A stretch of DNA of 64,000 bases from Ampelocalamus luodianensis. Lineage: Eukaryota > Streptophyta > Magnoliopsida > Poales > Poaceae. Location: positions 6,861,501-6,925,500 of the forward strand of contig CM070617.1 in NCBI GenBank assembly GCA_036346255.1, read 5' to 3'. Of the stretch, positions 1 through 10,605 are shown piece after piece; the stretch's first letter is position 1; the number at the start of each line of letters is the position of its first letter. Under the pieces are notes generated by a model, which saw only the letters and a list, made by a program, of their open reading frames with translations, was not told where the DNA came from and did no database searches. The position numbers and the translations under genes are program-made.

Positions 1-172
1 TTTTTTTGAAAACATATTATTTTAAAAAATATATATAAATAAATAGTCAAAATTTTTTTACAAAAATAGGCTACTATTGTCATTTCAAAAGACGACAATA
101 GCCTAGGCAGTGGCGATAGGGGCTTCAACAACAGTCCCTGTCACCATTCTAAATAGCGACAGGGATCCTATT
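1..172. repeat. MULE left terminal inverted repeat region
   Basis: AT-rich start followed by an arm (67-130) that is the inverse of 10025-10096. The arm is built from short imperfect palindromes around 'TGTCGTCATTT / AAATGACGACA' and 'TGTCGCCATT / AATGGCGACA'; further copies lie just inside at 198-255. Confidence 0.65.
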
Positions 173-599
173 TTTTTAATATTTAAATTTTGAAAAACCG
201 TCATTTCAAATGACAACAAGGATCCAGCAAGTCCATGTCGCCACTCCAAATGGCGACACAATCTACTCTATAAAAGATCCCAAAATTATGGCATACTCAC
301 TTTTATTCAGAAAAAAGAGAAAGAGGGGAGGGAAGGGAGAGGAGAGGGGAGAAGAGAAGCTAGCGAAGCTCTACCCGTCTAGTCGCCCACCTTTCAGGTA
401 AATGTTTTTAACTGGATGGATTACATAGTTTTAAATGTACAGTTACGTAGTGTACTATGTTGTACATAATCCTTTTCAGTGGGTAGTTTAGTTTTAGATA
501 TATAGTTAATCGTGAAAATCTTATTTACGGTGTAGTACGTCAAATATGTTGGACGCCACCAACTTCAAATTTTACTATGGTCAGGGGACTATTCTTGAG

Positions 600-1490
600 G
601 GTCACGAGGGGATTGATTTGCGTTATTTCTAATTGACGACTATGACCCTAACAAGACCAGAGAAGCGTACATGGGGCGCTGTGATGCGGTGGTTATTTCA
701 CTCATTCGATTCGGACTATACCGTGTATGATCTGATATTGAGTTACCTTGCAACCGAGCACCACAGTGCACATATTAGGAGTTAGTGCAACTCAAGGGAA
801 CAAGATTATGGCAGTCATATGTATGCAGGGGGATTTGGTCCTTTTGGCCCATACATATGCCAAGCCCACTCCTTCATCAGCGGCTAAACAAGAAGGGGAT
901 GGTGATGCTGAAGAAGAAGTCGGGAACTCTAGCCACAGTGCGGTGTACACAATGACCGAAGGTCTAAAAGTTGTTGATCCTGTTGGTGAAGACCATGCGG
1001 AAGGAGCTCCTTCAGTCAGGCAAGCTGGGGGCTTGCTGACAAGGGTGAAAAGCTGGAAGCCCTAGTGCAAAGGATGGATCTCGAAGACTAGAACTACATG
1101 GTATTGTCAGAAGATGAAAGATCTGACGATGAGGATGTTGTGGACTAACAGGCGATTCCATTGGAGTGGAACACATACCAGTTTGACAATCTCATCATTA
1201 ACGAAAGCTTCCGTGTGCCATGGGAGTACGACCAGAGCGAGATCAGGCAAGAAGCTATGTACAAATGCAAGGAGGCCGTGCAAAAGATGGTCAAATTATG
1301 GGTCTTATCGGTGCGGCGTATAATCACAATCGTCAAGTCTAACCCAAGATGCTACACGTGAAGTGCGACATAGAGGGATGCCTTTGGCAAGTGCACATAT
1401 TTCAGCCTAAGTGGGACACCTACTGAAAATACTCTATAGTGGTCCCTCACACGTGTCATCGCCGAGTTAGTGCAGTCCTACAGGAACCTG
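600..1490 (+). pseudogene. MULE transposase, N-terminal fragments (dead)
   Basis: Pieces of the N-terminal half of a MuDR-type transposase can be read with changes of frame. One piece (748-1065) begins with an 'MAVICMQGDLVLLAHTYAKP'-like segment, a common feature near the start of plant MULE proteins, followed by an acidic linker. A second piece (about 1150-1490) has 'IPLEWNTYQFDNL' and then a 'CDIEGCLWQVH' segment resembling the MuDR DNA-binding region with paired cysteines and a later HTCH. In-frame stops and frame changes show that it is not functional. The sequence breaks off near 1490 where a nested block begins. The assignment rests on recognition of family motifs and on the matching catalytic domain downstream. 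Confidence 0.6.
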
Positions 1491-1904
1491 TTATCAGGCT
1501 TCATGAGACAAATCACTCTTCTCTCTTTCTAGCAATTTCATTTTCTTCTTAAGAGCATGCAGTTTAAGATCATATGACAACAAGCCATTAACAAGTTTTT
1601 GTTTGCTCACCTTGCTTATCTTGAGTAGGAGATCATCCTCGCATAACTCATCATGATCATCCTCAAAAAGCTCTACAACATGCTCATCTTCAAACACTAC
1701 TTTACATATGCCATTGGGCTCTGTCTCCTCGGGCTCTATGGAGAACTCTTTGAAACTAGTGAACATATGGGTAAAGTGGCCACAAGCACCACACATATCA
1801 TAAATTTGATCTCTAGCAAACCATCTCCGAAATGATTCACGCCTCATATGGTGTTGAAGTTTTGTCAAATCACTTGTTTTGTGCAGAGTTCAGGAATATC
1901 GGCT

Positions 1905-2300
1905 TGACCATAACCGAGTACCGAGTGGTCAAAAGCTACGAGTACTGTAGTTACAACCACTACTCATCGAGTATTGCAGCTACGAGTGCCGAGTGATCGA
2001 AATCTTTGAGTACTGCAGCTACGAGCACCGAGTGGTCAAAAACTATGAGTACTGTAGTCACGAGCACTGTTCATCGAGTATTGTAGCTACGAGTGCCAAG
2101 TACTATAACTTTCGAGTCTTGTGGCTCAGAGTATTGTAGCTACGAGTAGCAAGTGGTCGTAGCCCTTTTTGACCAGGTGGTCGTAGCTTTTCGACTAGGT
2201 GTGATCGTACCTTTTCGACCAGGTGGTCGTAGACCTTTTTCGACCAGGTCGGTGGTCGTAACTCTTTTGACCAGGTCAGTGGTCGTAGACAGTGGTCGTG
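1905..2300. repeat. Imperfect minisatellite (GAGTACTGTAGCTACGAG-type, then GGTCGTAG-type)
   Basis: A run of imperfect short repeats. The first part (about 1910-2150) repeats 'CGAGTACTGTAGCTACGAG' variants; the second part (about 2150-2300) repeats 'GACCAGGTGGTCGTAG' variants. It lies inside the nested retroelement block, upstream of the LTR-like promoter. Confidence 0.75.
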
Positions 2301-3054
2301 GATGCTATTTTGCATGATGCATGTTTTAATTAACATGGGTCAAGTTATGAAGAACTTGTGCTCGAAAATGGTTGCTTTGTCTATTATTGTGCAGGTGGCT
2401 TGAAGTCAACTATGGTCAACGACAAGGAGACCAGAACTTGGTTAGGAGAACCAAGGTCTAGAACGGTCATGGATGCCAGATGAGATGGTTGAACTCAAGC
2501 AAGGCGTAAGATGAACAAGAACCATAGAGAAGGCGAAATTTGAGCAAAGACCTTTGTGAAAGTATGTGTTCATGCCTCATCAATTATGTGAATTGATAAT
2601 TGTGCATATCGTACGGTGCTACATGACGGTTTGCTTGTTTGTGATGGTTGTAGGACACCGAAGTTAGGTCATGGTGAGACGGATTAGATCGGGACTAGGT
2701 TAATAGAACCGAGGTCCAGAATGATCGAGGTGGTATCGAAAGATGACTAAGGCTAGCGGGGTGGTTACAAGCCGAGAAGACAAGGAACTGGTGCGGAGGC
2801 TTCCGGTGATGAACATGACGGGCAGCGGCAAAGTGGACCGGGACTAGACTTAGGGAGGAGTTGAGGTCTGGACTAGGCTCAGGGAGGAGCTGAGGTCCTG
2901 AACAGTCAAGAAAGCCGGGTGTAGTCATGGTGAGACATGTGGTGCACCAAGTGACTTAGTCCCTGTTGCAAGCGAGGATGGTTCGGTGGGATCCGGACGC
3001 ATGAGAGGCTTGACGGGAAGTCATTGGGGCCACATGGATGATGACCGAGCACAA

Positions 3055-3227
3055 CAGTTCGGTGCGACAGGTTACATCAAGCGGCGCGGCAGTTCAGTGT
3101 GATGGGTTGCATCAAGTGGCATGGCAGTTCGGTGTGACAGGTTACGTCAAGCAGCGCAGCAGTTCAGTGCGATAGGTTACATCAAGCGACACGGCTTTCG
3201 ATGCGACAGGTTGCATCAAGCGGCACA
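3055..3227. repeat. 35-bp tandem repeat, about five copies
   Basis: Consecutive units begin 'CAGTTCGGTGCGACAGGTTA' and continue 'CATCAAGCGGCGCGG'. Four units are exactly 35 bp with a few substitutions each, and the fifth is slightly shorter. The array ends about 80 bp before the TATA-like box of the LTR-like sequence, a typical place for U3 enhancer repeats. Confidence 0.85.
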
Positions 3228-3306
3228 GGGGTCGATGCAAGTGAAACTCGTTGTGTGTGGGCTTAACGGGTGCCAATTTAGGATGCCTCTCTAGAAGCTT
3301 GTCTCC

Positions 3307-3317
3307 ACTATAAAAGG
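3307..3317 (+). promoter_or_regulatory. TATA-like box of the nested LTR-like block
   Basis: 'CTATAAAAGGG' is followed about 40 bp later by 'CTTGTATTCTAAAAACCCTAA', an arrangement typical of an LTR U3/R boundary. The element is degraded, so activity is doubtful. Confidence 0.4.
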
Positions 3318-4344
3318 GGAGGATGTCGGTTGTGTACCTCTTAACCCTTGTATTCTAAAAACCCTAATTTGTGATTTAGGGATAGGAGAGAAAAGTGGAG
3401 AGACTAGGGTTCATGAGAGATAGATTGATTAAGTGCTTAAGTGTTGAATTTTTGTCCTCTATGAGGGAGTGGCTGTAAATATACAATCTCTCTAATCAAT
3501 TTATGCAAGATTTGCCGCAAGGTGAGTTATATCTTGTTCTTGCTCTCTCTTTGATGTCTTTGAGATTTTTAGTGTTTCTTAGGTTTGTATTTGGGATCTT
3601 GCTATGATCTTGCTTACTGGAATGTGTGGGATATGATATAAAGTCTTCTTGATCATTATTCACCCATGAGAAAGATTTTGGATCTAAGTTTGATTTTTTC
3701 CCTTTTTTGGTGAAAGATGTGGTGATTTTAGGGGTTTCGCTCTTGAGAGTTTTTGGCTTGATTCTTCCAGTGATTGAGAGTGCTAGGATATATGGGAGAC
3801 CATCCTTAGCCATCTTGTATTGATTCCTCCCACGAAGTCCTCTCAATCACCGTTTTCGTATTTGGCCCGATTTTGGAGCAACCTTCACTCAAACGGGAAA
3901 AAGGTCAGAACTTTGGCAATGATCTTCATAATATTTGATTGGAATAGATTCCTGACATCCTAGAGAAGGTCGGTTTCAAGTTTCTTGAAATTTGGAGTTG
4001 TGGATCAAAAGTTGTGACAATCTTTGATTTTGGTTTTGGGCTAATACCCCTGTTCTTTGTGCTATTTTTACTATTCATTCTGAACACTGTTCATTACGAG
4101 CACTGCTTCGCTGAGTACTGTTCATTATCAACACTGTTCATATGCACTGTTCGTCAGCGCGTTTTTTGTTGCTGTACTTAGGGGTTTGGATTGGATTCAA
4201 TAAAAGTCTTCCGCTATGCTTGTATATTGATCTTCGTAGCTCTCATAGCTATTGGAGTGAAATTTATGTTGAATCCAATTAAAGAGAAAAGGAGATAGTG
4301 CTCCTATTCACCCCTTCTAGTCGGCGGTTCGGTCCAACACAGGC

Positions 4345-5231
4345 GATCGAGGCAATGTTTCAATATACAATCAGCTATGACAAGGTATGGAGGCCAAAAC
4401 AGAAGACATTGAAATCAAGGTTCAGTGCATTTGAGGACTCCTACCGCAACCTCCCTGGGCTACTCCAAGTCATACAAGACAGGAATCCCGACACTCATGT
4501 CGATATTCATGATTTCATACATCCGAAGTGGGGCAATAAGAGGGTACTGAAGCGAGCATTCTTTGCCTTTGGTCCATGCATCAATGCATTTCGGCACTGC
4601 CGTCCAATCTTGTGTGTGGATGGCACATTCCTAATTAGAAATTACAAGTGCCGGATACTGACTGCAATAGCGATGGACGGGAACAATCAAGTTCTTCCTG
4701 TGGCATTCGTTTTTGTTGAAAGCAAAAACACGAACAGATGGTTACGGTTCCTGAGGAATTCTATTGTATAGAGCCGTTCTAATGTATCCGTCATACATGA
4801 TCGACATGCGGGCATGCTGAGTGCAATAACTCAACTACAACAAAGAGAGAACGAACTACTTCCATTAGCAGATCTGCAGAGCAGGTGGTGCATAAGGCAC
4901 TTGGGTGCAAACCTCTACACGTAGTTCCGCGACAAGGACTTGATGAACATGTTTAAGCGGCTGCGCAACCAGAACCAGCAGTGAAAGTTTGAAGCACTCT
5001 GAAAGATTCTGGATGAGCGGACTCAGACGCACAGAAGGGAGGCAGCGAAAAAGACTGCTACAAGCGCTGATCAAGCCTTTGAAGCATTGCCAAAGCTACT
5101 TACAAATTGTCCTAGTGTGGTGAAGAAGACGGGGGCACATGTAAAATGATTCTTGAACTGGATTGAGCACAAGTCTAAGGAGAAGTGATCGTTGCTATAC
5201 GATAGAGGTGGTGCTCGATATGGTATCATGG
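4345..5231 (+). pseudogene. MULE transposase, catalytic domain fragment
   Basis: The open part (to 4771) carries recognisable MULE transposase blocks: 'FQYTISYDKVWRPKQK', then 'FFAFGPCINAFRHCRPILCV', then 'DGTFLIRNYK' with the first catalytic Asp, then 'LPVAFVFVESKNTNRW'. After a stop at 4769 the homology continues with further stops ('VIHDRHAGMLSAI', 'RWCIRHLGANLYT', 'RYGIM'). The second catalytic region is therefore present but broken. At 5231 the coding sequence is cut by the solo LTR and resumes exactly at 8788. Confidence 0.8.
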
Positions 5232-8200
5232 TGTAAGACCCGGGATTAACTTCCCAGATCTTCTGTGCATAACTGAACTAGTCTCATGATCAGTGGCTAG
5301 CTCACACAGTAAACAAATGTGATAACACAACCATAAACGCTAAAATTTATTAATAAAGAACAGAGTTGATTACAAGATAGCCTTACAAGGCAACAATAAA
5401 TAAACACAGCAGAAGACGAAGAAGAAGTAGTAGGGTCCAGCAATCTGCCACAGGCAATCGACTGGGGTAACGGCCTAGTCGTCATGATCCACACCTGAAG
5501 CGTAGTCCTTCTTCTCTGAAATTTGTTTGCATAAAGCAAGTATGAGCACAACTACCGTGCTCGCAAGTTACACCCATCAAATAACAGAATGACATGCATA
5601 CATGGATGTAACAAAGGATGGCTTATAGGGTTATTTGTGCAAAAACAACATTTGACATTAAATACCATTCTAAGTTCAAAATCTCAAGATTTATAAAATC
5701 CAAAATTGATTTTGAATTGATAAAGATAGTGTAGGCACCAACCTAACACCAACATAAACATGGGCACCAACCCAGGGCTTCAACCCATAACTTTTCTCAT
5801 GGACACCCATCCATGTCAAACTGTTTTACAAAAAACATTTTGAAATCGAAGTCTAACTTTGAGTGGCTTTGCCAGCATGTCCGTGACCATGGACACGGCT
5901 ATTCGAATAGTTTTACACTCTGCAGAGGTTGTACAACTTTACCCATAAGACATGAATTCTCTAGTTGTTTGGCATCCGTCGCTACCACCGCTCACTACCT
6001 TAGGTAAGCAGTCTAGAGCACGTGTCAAGGCCTTTACAACGCGCCATTCCACCATAGTCCTCCTTCGCTAAGGTTTCACCCCCTTTGGACTACCCGTCCG
6101 CAGGGTTCAGGCCCCCTCTTGCGCCAAGTGGGACTAACACAGGTCATAACATGACTACCCACTGCACCAACAGGAATGATCATGATGGAACTTTGCAAAT
6201 TAATTGGTCAGGTCCTGCCCATACAGGACATGTGGTAGTATGATGTGGCTTGGCAAGATACGGCTCGAAGACCGGTCCTTAACTGACCTGAGCGACAACC
6301 ACAGAACCCTGGGCTTTAACCTACCCAGTTGAGCCCGTGCATAAACCAACACCCACCTGACAACCGTTTCGCCCATGTCTAAACCATCATTTTATTTCAT
6401 TTTCCAAAGTCATTTATAACACTCCCATGACACACCAATGCCAAGGGTACAAATTAAACATCAATTGATCTTTGGCTGAAATCTCCCAAATCAAACATAT
6501 TTGGTCTATAAGCATGGCTAAGCACAATATTTTCCAAATGATCCTAGTACATACTATTGTATCACTAGGTTTTATCTAGGGTGACAATATGCTTGCTTCA
6601 ATCACCAAAATTGGCCATACAAAGGATTTAGGCATATCTATGAATTTAAAAACAGGAATTTAAATAGTTGAATATAAATAAGCATGCAGTAATAATTTGA
6701 AACAGAATTTAAATAATTTTCAATAATGGGTGCAAATATGATCAAGAATGTAACTTGCCTTGCTCAAATAGTTTCTCTCAAACGGCGTCGAAATCTGACT
6801 CTCCGAAGTCATCGAAATCTATACGCGAAAATAAGCCAAATTCAAACTAAATTAAAATAAGATTCAAATTAACTCCAAATTGAATAATTTTGGTTTAGTT
6901 GGCTAGATCTTGAATTTAGATAAATTTAGAAATTTGAATGGGCTCAATCGGAGTTCGGATGCAAAAGATGTGGGCTTTCGAAGTTTGAAATTACACAAAA
7001 TGTTAGATTTAGGGTTTAAAGAAATTTGTGGTCAAATGAACTCAAAATTAAATAATTTTGGTTTAGTTAGCTAGGTAATAATTTTATAGAAATTTTGCAA
7101 TTTGAATAACCCAATTTGGAGCTGGGATTCAAAAGATATGAATTTTCTAAGTTTAAATATATTAAATACTCTAAATCTGATTTTAACAGAATTTCTTGAA
7201 TTATTTTTCTAAAGAAAAAACCTTTTATTGCGCAATGCTGACGTCAGCGCACAGATTTTCGGAATTAAAAGAATTAAAATGAATTCCTAACGTGCGGGCC
7301 CCACGTGTCATAGACACGGTCCATGGTGGACTAATTCTACCGAGCCAAGGGCGAGCTGGTGAGGTGGACCGGCCACGCAGGCGCTGACTCGGCGTGACAC
7401 GCGGGCGAGGATGGTGAGATGGCGCTGACTTGGCATCTACGTTGTTGCCACGGTGGCACAAGGCCGGCGGCGGCATCGGGACCGAGGGTCACCGGCGTTG
7501 CGCCGCTCGGTGTCGGACGGTGAAGGCACAAGAAGAGAGAGGGGAGTGCGAGGAGTATGGTGCGCTCACCCGGGTGGCCGGAGGGGGACGGAGGCGGGGA
7601 GAAAGCGGTGGCGAAGATAGGGTCGTCGCGGTGCGGGCGTTCGAGTGGTGCTCCGGCGAAGGCGGCGCAAGCACAGGGTAGGCGTTGAGGTGGCGATGCC
7701 GAATCCAGGGTCGGCGGGGACGGGGCGGCTTGGACGACGCCGGCGACGAGGAAGAAAGGGGCGCTCGGCGGGGATCCTTCAATCGCAAAATACGGCGAAA
7801 TGGAGAGAGGAGAGGAGGAGTGGGTGCCGGGGAGAGGTTGAGTGAGTCGAGGAGCTCCTCGTGCTCCCTTTTATAGGGGCCGGGGAGGGGTGAGGGCGGA
7901 GATCGTGTGCGGGGGAGGCGGCGGCCGTTGCAGAGCTTGCGGGCGAAGACGTGCGCGGAGAAGGGGGAGAAGGTGGGGGGTGAAGGCGGTTGGGGCGCGG
8001 GTTCGTGGCGCACGTCACGCAGGAGGCGGGAAGGTTGAGGCGACGGTTGACGAAGCTTCCGCGTGCGGCAACAATGGCGGCCAAGCGTGGCGTCGTGGGA
8101 AGATGAAGGGAGCGGGGAAGAAGAAGGTAGGCGGGGCCCCACTTGCAGCGAGAGAAGGAGGGGGAGGTGCGGGCACGTTGGATTTGCATCCAACGGCCGA

Positions 8201-8782
8201 ATGAGATGAAGAGAGAGGGTGAGAGGGGGGGCGTACGAGCCGTTGGATTAGATCCAACGGTGGGCGTGTGAGAGGGAAGAAACGGGCGCGGGCCGCTCGG
8301 GTGGGCTGCGCGAGAGAGAGAGAGATGGGCCGGAGGGGTTTCGGCCCAAAACCAAATTGGAGTTTTTAATTGATTTCTTAATTGATTTAATTCCAGAAAT
8401 TCAATTAGGCTTTAGAAAATAGCAAAATGAATCCAAAAATTATGAGAAAATTCACATAATTTTATAGAGGTATTTTGGACTTAAATAAAATACTTCCAAC
8501 TCATGATTGGCTTTTAATTTTGCAAATAAATTTGTTCTGGCTTTAAAGTACTTAGGAAAAAGCTTTTAAAATTCCAGAAAATTTCTAGAAATTTAGTAAA
8601 AAAAAAATTCAAATTAAATCAAATAAAACTTCAAGAACTTCAAATAAATTTCACTTTTGACTTTTAAAATCTCAAGAATTCAAATAAAGCAATGAAACTC
8701 TATCAAATTTCATAAAATCCAATAAAATGATAACTTTATTTTATTTTATTTTATTTTGGTAACATTACTTTGGAATGTTACA
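5232..8782 (-). mobile_element. Solo LTR (3,551 bp), probably Ty3/gypsy, in minus orientation
   Basis: The block starts TGTAAGACCC and ends ATGTTACA, and CATGG flanks it on both sides (5227-5231 and 8783-8787). Removing the block with one CATGG rejoins the transposase frame as RYGIM-ATNLDEVYN, which fixes the borders exactly. No gag-pol sequence is nearby, so this is a solo LTR left by recombination. A TATAAAA on the minus strand (7869-7875), followed by C-rich transcript-start-like sequence, shows that the LTR reads leftward. The GC-rich part at 7300-8300 contains long overlapping reading frames with no recognisable protein. It shares internal landmarks ('CTCTGCAGAGGTTGTACAAC', 'ACTACCGTGCTCGC') with 42937-45658 and, more weakly, with 10606-13544. 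Confidence 0.88.
7869..7875 (-). promoter_or_regulatory. TATA box of solo LTR (minus strand)
   Basis: TATAAAA on the minus strand, preceded by CCCC and followed by AGGGAGCACGAGGAGCTCC. It sits at the boundary between the AT-poor U3-like part and the GC-rich leader-like part of the LTR. Confidence 0.5.
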
Positions 8783-9510
8783 CATGGCAACCAATCTAGA
8801 TGAGGTGTACAATTAGGTCATGCGCGATGCAAGGTGCCTCCCTTTGATTGGTATTGCGGAGGCAATTCTCTGTTGTACCACAAATTACTTTGTTGACAGA
8901 AGCAACAACGCGTCACTCGCTATGGCAAATGATACAGTACTCTACTCCGCCATGATCATCAAGTACATGGAGGAGAAGAGCAAGAAGGGTAAGATATACC
9001 AGGCATTAAAGATGGGCACAAGGGAGCTTCGCTTCGAGATACTATGCAAAGATAAAGGATGTCACAGGAAGAATCGCGAGAGGATCACCCACGAGTGCAC
9101 GCTACATCACGTTAGTTGCGTATGCACTTGCAACAAGCATTTTCTTCTGCATAGGCCCTGCTCCTATGTCATAACTGCATGTTCGACGGTGGCGTAGCAT
9201 CTCGGCTAATACCTCTTTGACTATTTCAACAAGGAGGAGGTGTTGCAAATCTGGAGTACAAAGAAGTATGGTTATGGCGTGATTGGCCATTTCACTGGCC
9301 ATCTGACCTGGGAGCAACTTATCTGGGCCGTGAACATTGATAGGCTGAAGGAAAAGGTTGGCCGATGACAGGTACGTCGCATCAGGAATGACATGGATTA
9401 AGTAGAAGTCGAACGTCGTATGAAGAAGTGCTCCATTTGTAGGGAGTTTGGGCACACATTCAAGAAATGCCCTATGAAAAATCCGCATGACAAAGGAGAC
9501 ATCGGCAGTC
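8783..9510 (+). pseudogene. MULE transposase, C-terminal fragment with zinc knuckle
   Basis: Coding sequence resumes after the solo LTR with 'MATNLDEVYN', then a stop, then 'MRDARCLPLIGIAEAI' and a SWIM-like stretch near 'CTCNKHFLLHRPCSYVITAC' (cysteine/histidine pattern CxC...HxxC). A zinc knuckle 'CSICREFGHTFKKC' (about 9430-9471) fits C-x2-C-x4-H-x4-C. Several stops (for example near 8815, 9197 and 9366) interrupt it. This order of MULE domain, SWIM and CCHC knuckle is the usual architecture of MuDR-type transposases. Confidence 0.75.
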
Positions 9511-9611
9511 CGGACATCACCGTGGGGACCTCATGCGACAGCCCCACTCGAGGTGATCCACATGGCGGACGATGAGGTCACGGCCACCGGAAAGGTTCGT
9601 CTTATTGAAAT

Positions 9612-9945
9612 ATGTGGTGCACAATGCTTTGTAATATCAATTTGATTTTATCGAAAAACTAGGTGATGACGTTATGGTGAATGGTTTTTAATGTCAGTGT
9701 GATTTGTCCATAAAATATATGACGACGTTGCGCTGAATGTTATGTAATGTCATTGTGATTTGTCGACAAAAGATGTTACGACGTTGTGCTGAATGTTATG
9801 TAATATCGATGTGATTTATCGACAAAAGATGTTATGACGTTATGCTGAATGTTTTCTAATATCATTGTGATTTGTCAACAAAAGATGTTATGATGTTGTG
9901 TTGAATGTTTTGTAATATCATTGTGATTTGTCCATAAAATATGTG
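9612..9945. repeat. 56-bp subterminal tandem repeat of the MULE
   Basis: Five to six imperfect copies of a unit of about 56 bp that contains 'GACGTTGTGCTGAATGTT' and 'TAATATCATTGTGATTTGTC'. It lies between the end of the transposase and the right terminal repeat, a position where transposase-binding subterminal repeats could sit. Confidence 0.85.
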
Positions 9946-9969
9946 CTCGAAAATAGTTAGTAAAAAATA

Positions 9970-10150
9970 GTGTAGAGGTATCTGTCGCCATTTGGCCAAA
10001 TGGCGACTGGGACCTCTCTGAACCGTTGAAGCCTCTGTCGCCACTGCCTACTGTCGTCATTCCAATTCTAATTTTCCAAATGACGACAATAGCCGACTGT
10101 CGCCACTTCCAATTTTGTAATTTTTTAAAAAATAATATTGTTTTTTTTAA
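9970..10150. repeat. MULE right terminal inverted repeat region
   Basis: It contains the palindrome 'GTCGCCATTTGGCCAAATGGCGAC' (described in parts: GTCGCCATTTG / CAAATGGCGAC) near 9990-10015 and the arm 10025-10096, inverse of 67-130, followed by an AT-rich end that mirrors the first bases of the window. Confidence 0.7.
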
Positions 10151-10605
10151 AATCGCTCTTCTCCTCCTTCAGCTTCTCTCATCAAACAAGTGTGAGCATT
10201 GTATTTGCATATCTCTATGGATAAAGATCATCTAGTTTGTTGCATGCAGCTACTGCCAGGTGTAGTGTTGAACGATGGTGCGTGGCATCCCAACAAGCTG
10301 TGTGTAGTCAACATGTTGAACAACTGAATTAATCAAATATGAATAGATTACTATCAATATTACCTGGGGAAAAAATCCACTCCAAAGTGGCAAAGTCCAA
10401 TTAAAGTAAATGGACATCAACTAATTATCGTTTTGAGTCAGGTTTTTGCGGCTAAAAAAATAGCGAAGGAAAACAAATAATTTTGGCCAAATTAGCATAG
10501 TGTAAAAGGCAATCGGATTTAAACTGAAATAAAGATGGACCGTGCGCGCACGATTCTGTCTTGATATTCGTTCTAGTGAATGTACAATGTAACTATTGCA
10601 GTGGT
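10151..10605. other. Spacer without recognisable feature
   Basis: AT-rich sequence between the MULE and the next LTR. I see no gene, convincing repeat or regulatory element. Confidence 0.5.

Larger units (their letters stand above)
1490..4340. mobile_element. Retroelement-derived block nested in the MULE
   Basis: This block separates the transposase N-terminal and catalytic fragments. Its right half looks like LTR sequence read on the plus strand: a TATA-like 'CTATAAAAGGGG' near 3308, an 'AATAAAA' near 4198, and an end 'TATTCACCCCTTCTAG...CCAACA' of the kind seen at ends of plant copia LTRs. Its left end (1494-1868, minus strand) encodes an acidic, lysine-rich fragment with a 'CGACGHF' segment that could be a decayed gag tail, but the opposite orientation is puzzling. 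CAGGC occurs at both edges (1483-1487 and 4340-4344) and may be a target duplication. The left edge does not begin with TG, so the boundaries are uncertain. Confidence 0.45.
1..10150. mobile_element. Degenerate autonomous Mutator-like element (MULE), nested
   Basis: Fragments of a MuDR-type transposase lie in order on the plus strand (N-terminal part, catalytic part, zinc-knuckle end) between inverted terminal arms. The left arm at about 67-130 and the right arm at about 10025-10096 are inverted copies: both carry the order ATAGCC, GGCAGTGGCGA, GGCTTCAAC when the right arm is read on the minus strand. AT-rich sequence outside both arms also matches, so the terminal repeat is longer, and the left terminus may lie outside the window; I could not identify a 9-bp target duplication. 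The transposase has many stops, so the element cannot move by itself. Two retroelement-derived blocks are inserted into it (about 1490-4340 and 5232-8782). Confidence 0.8.

Noticed and set aside
1483..4344. Complete LTR or solo LTR with CAGGC target duplication
   Set aside because: CAGGC occurs at both edges, but the left edge lacks a TG start and the transposase frame is not cleanly restored; kept only as an uncertain nested block.
7225..8257. Long overlapping frames on both strands, up to 234 residues
   Set aside because: They lie wholly inside a precisely bounded solo LTR, are GC-driven, low in complexity (Pro/Ser/Arg) and match no domain.
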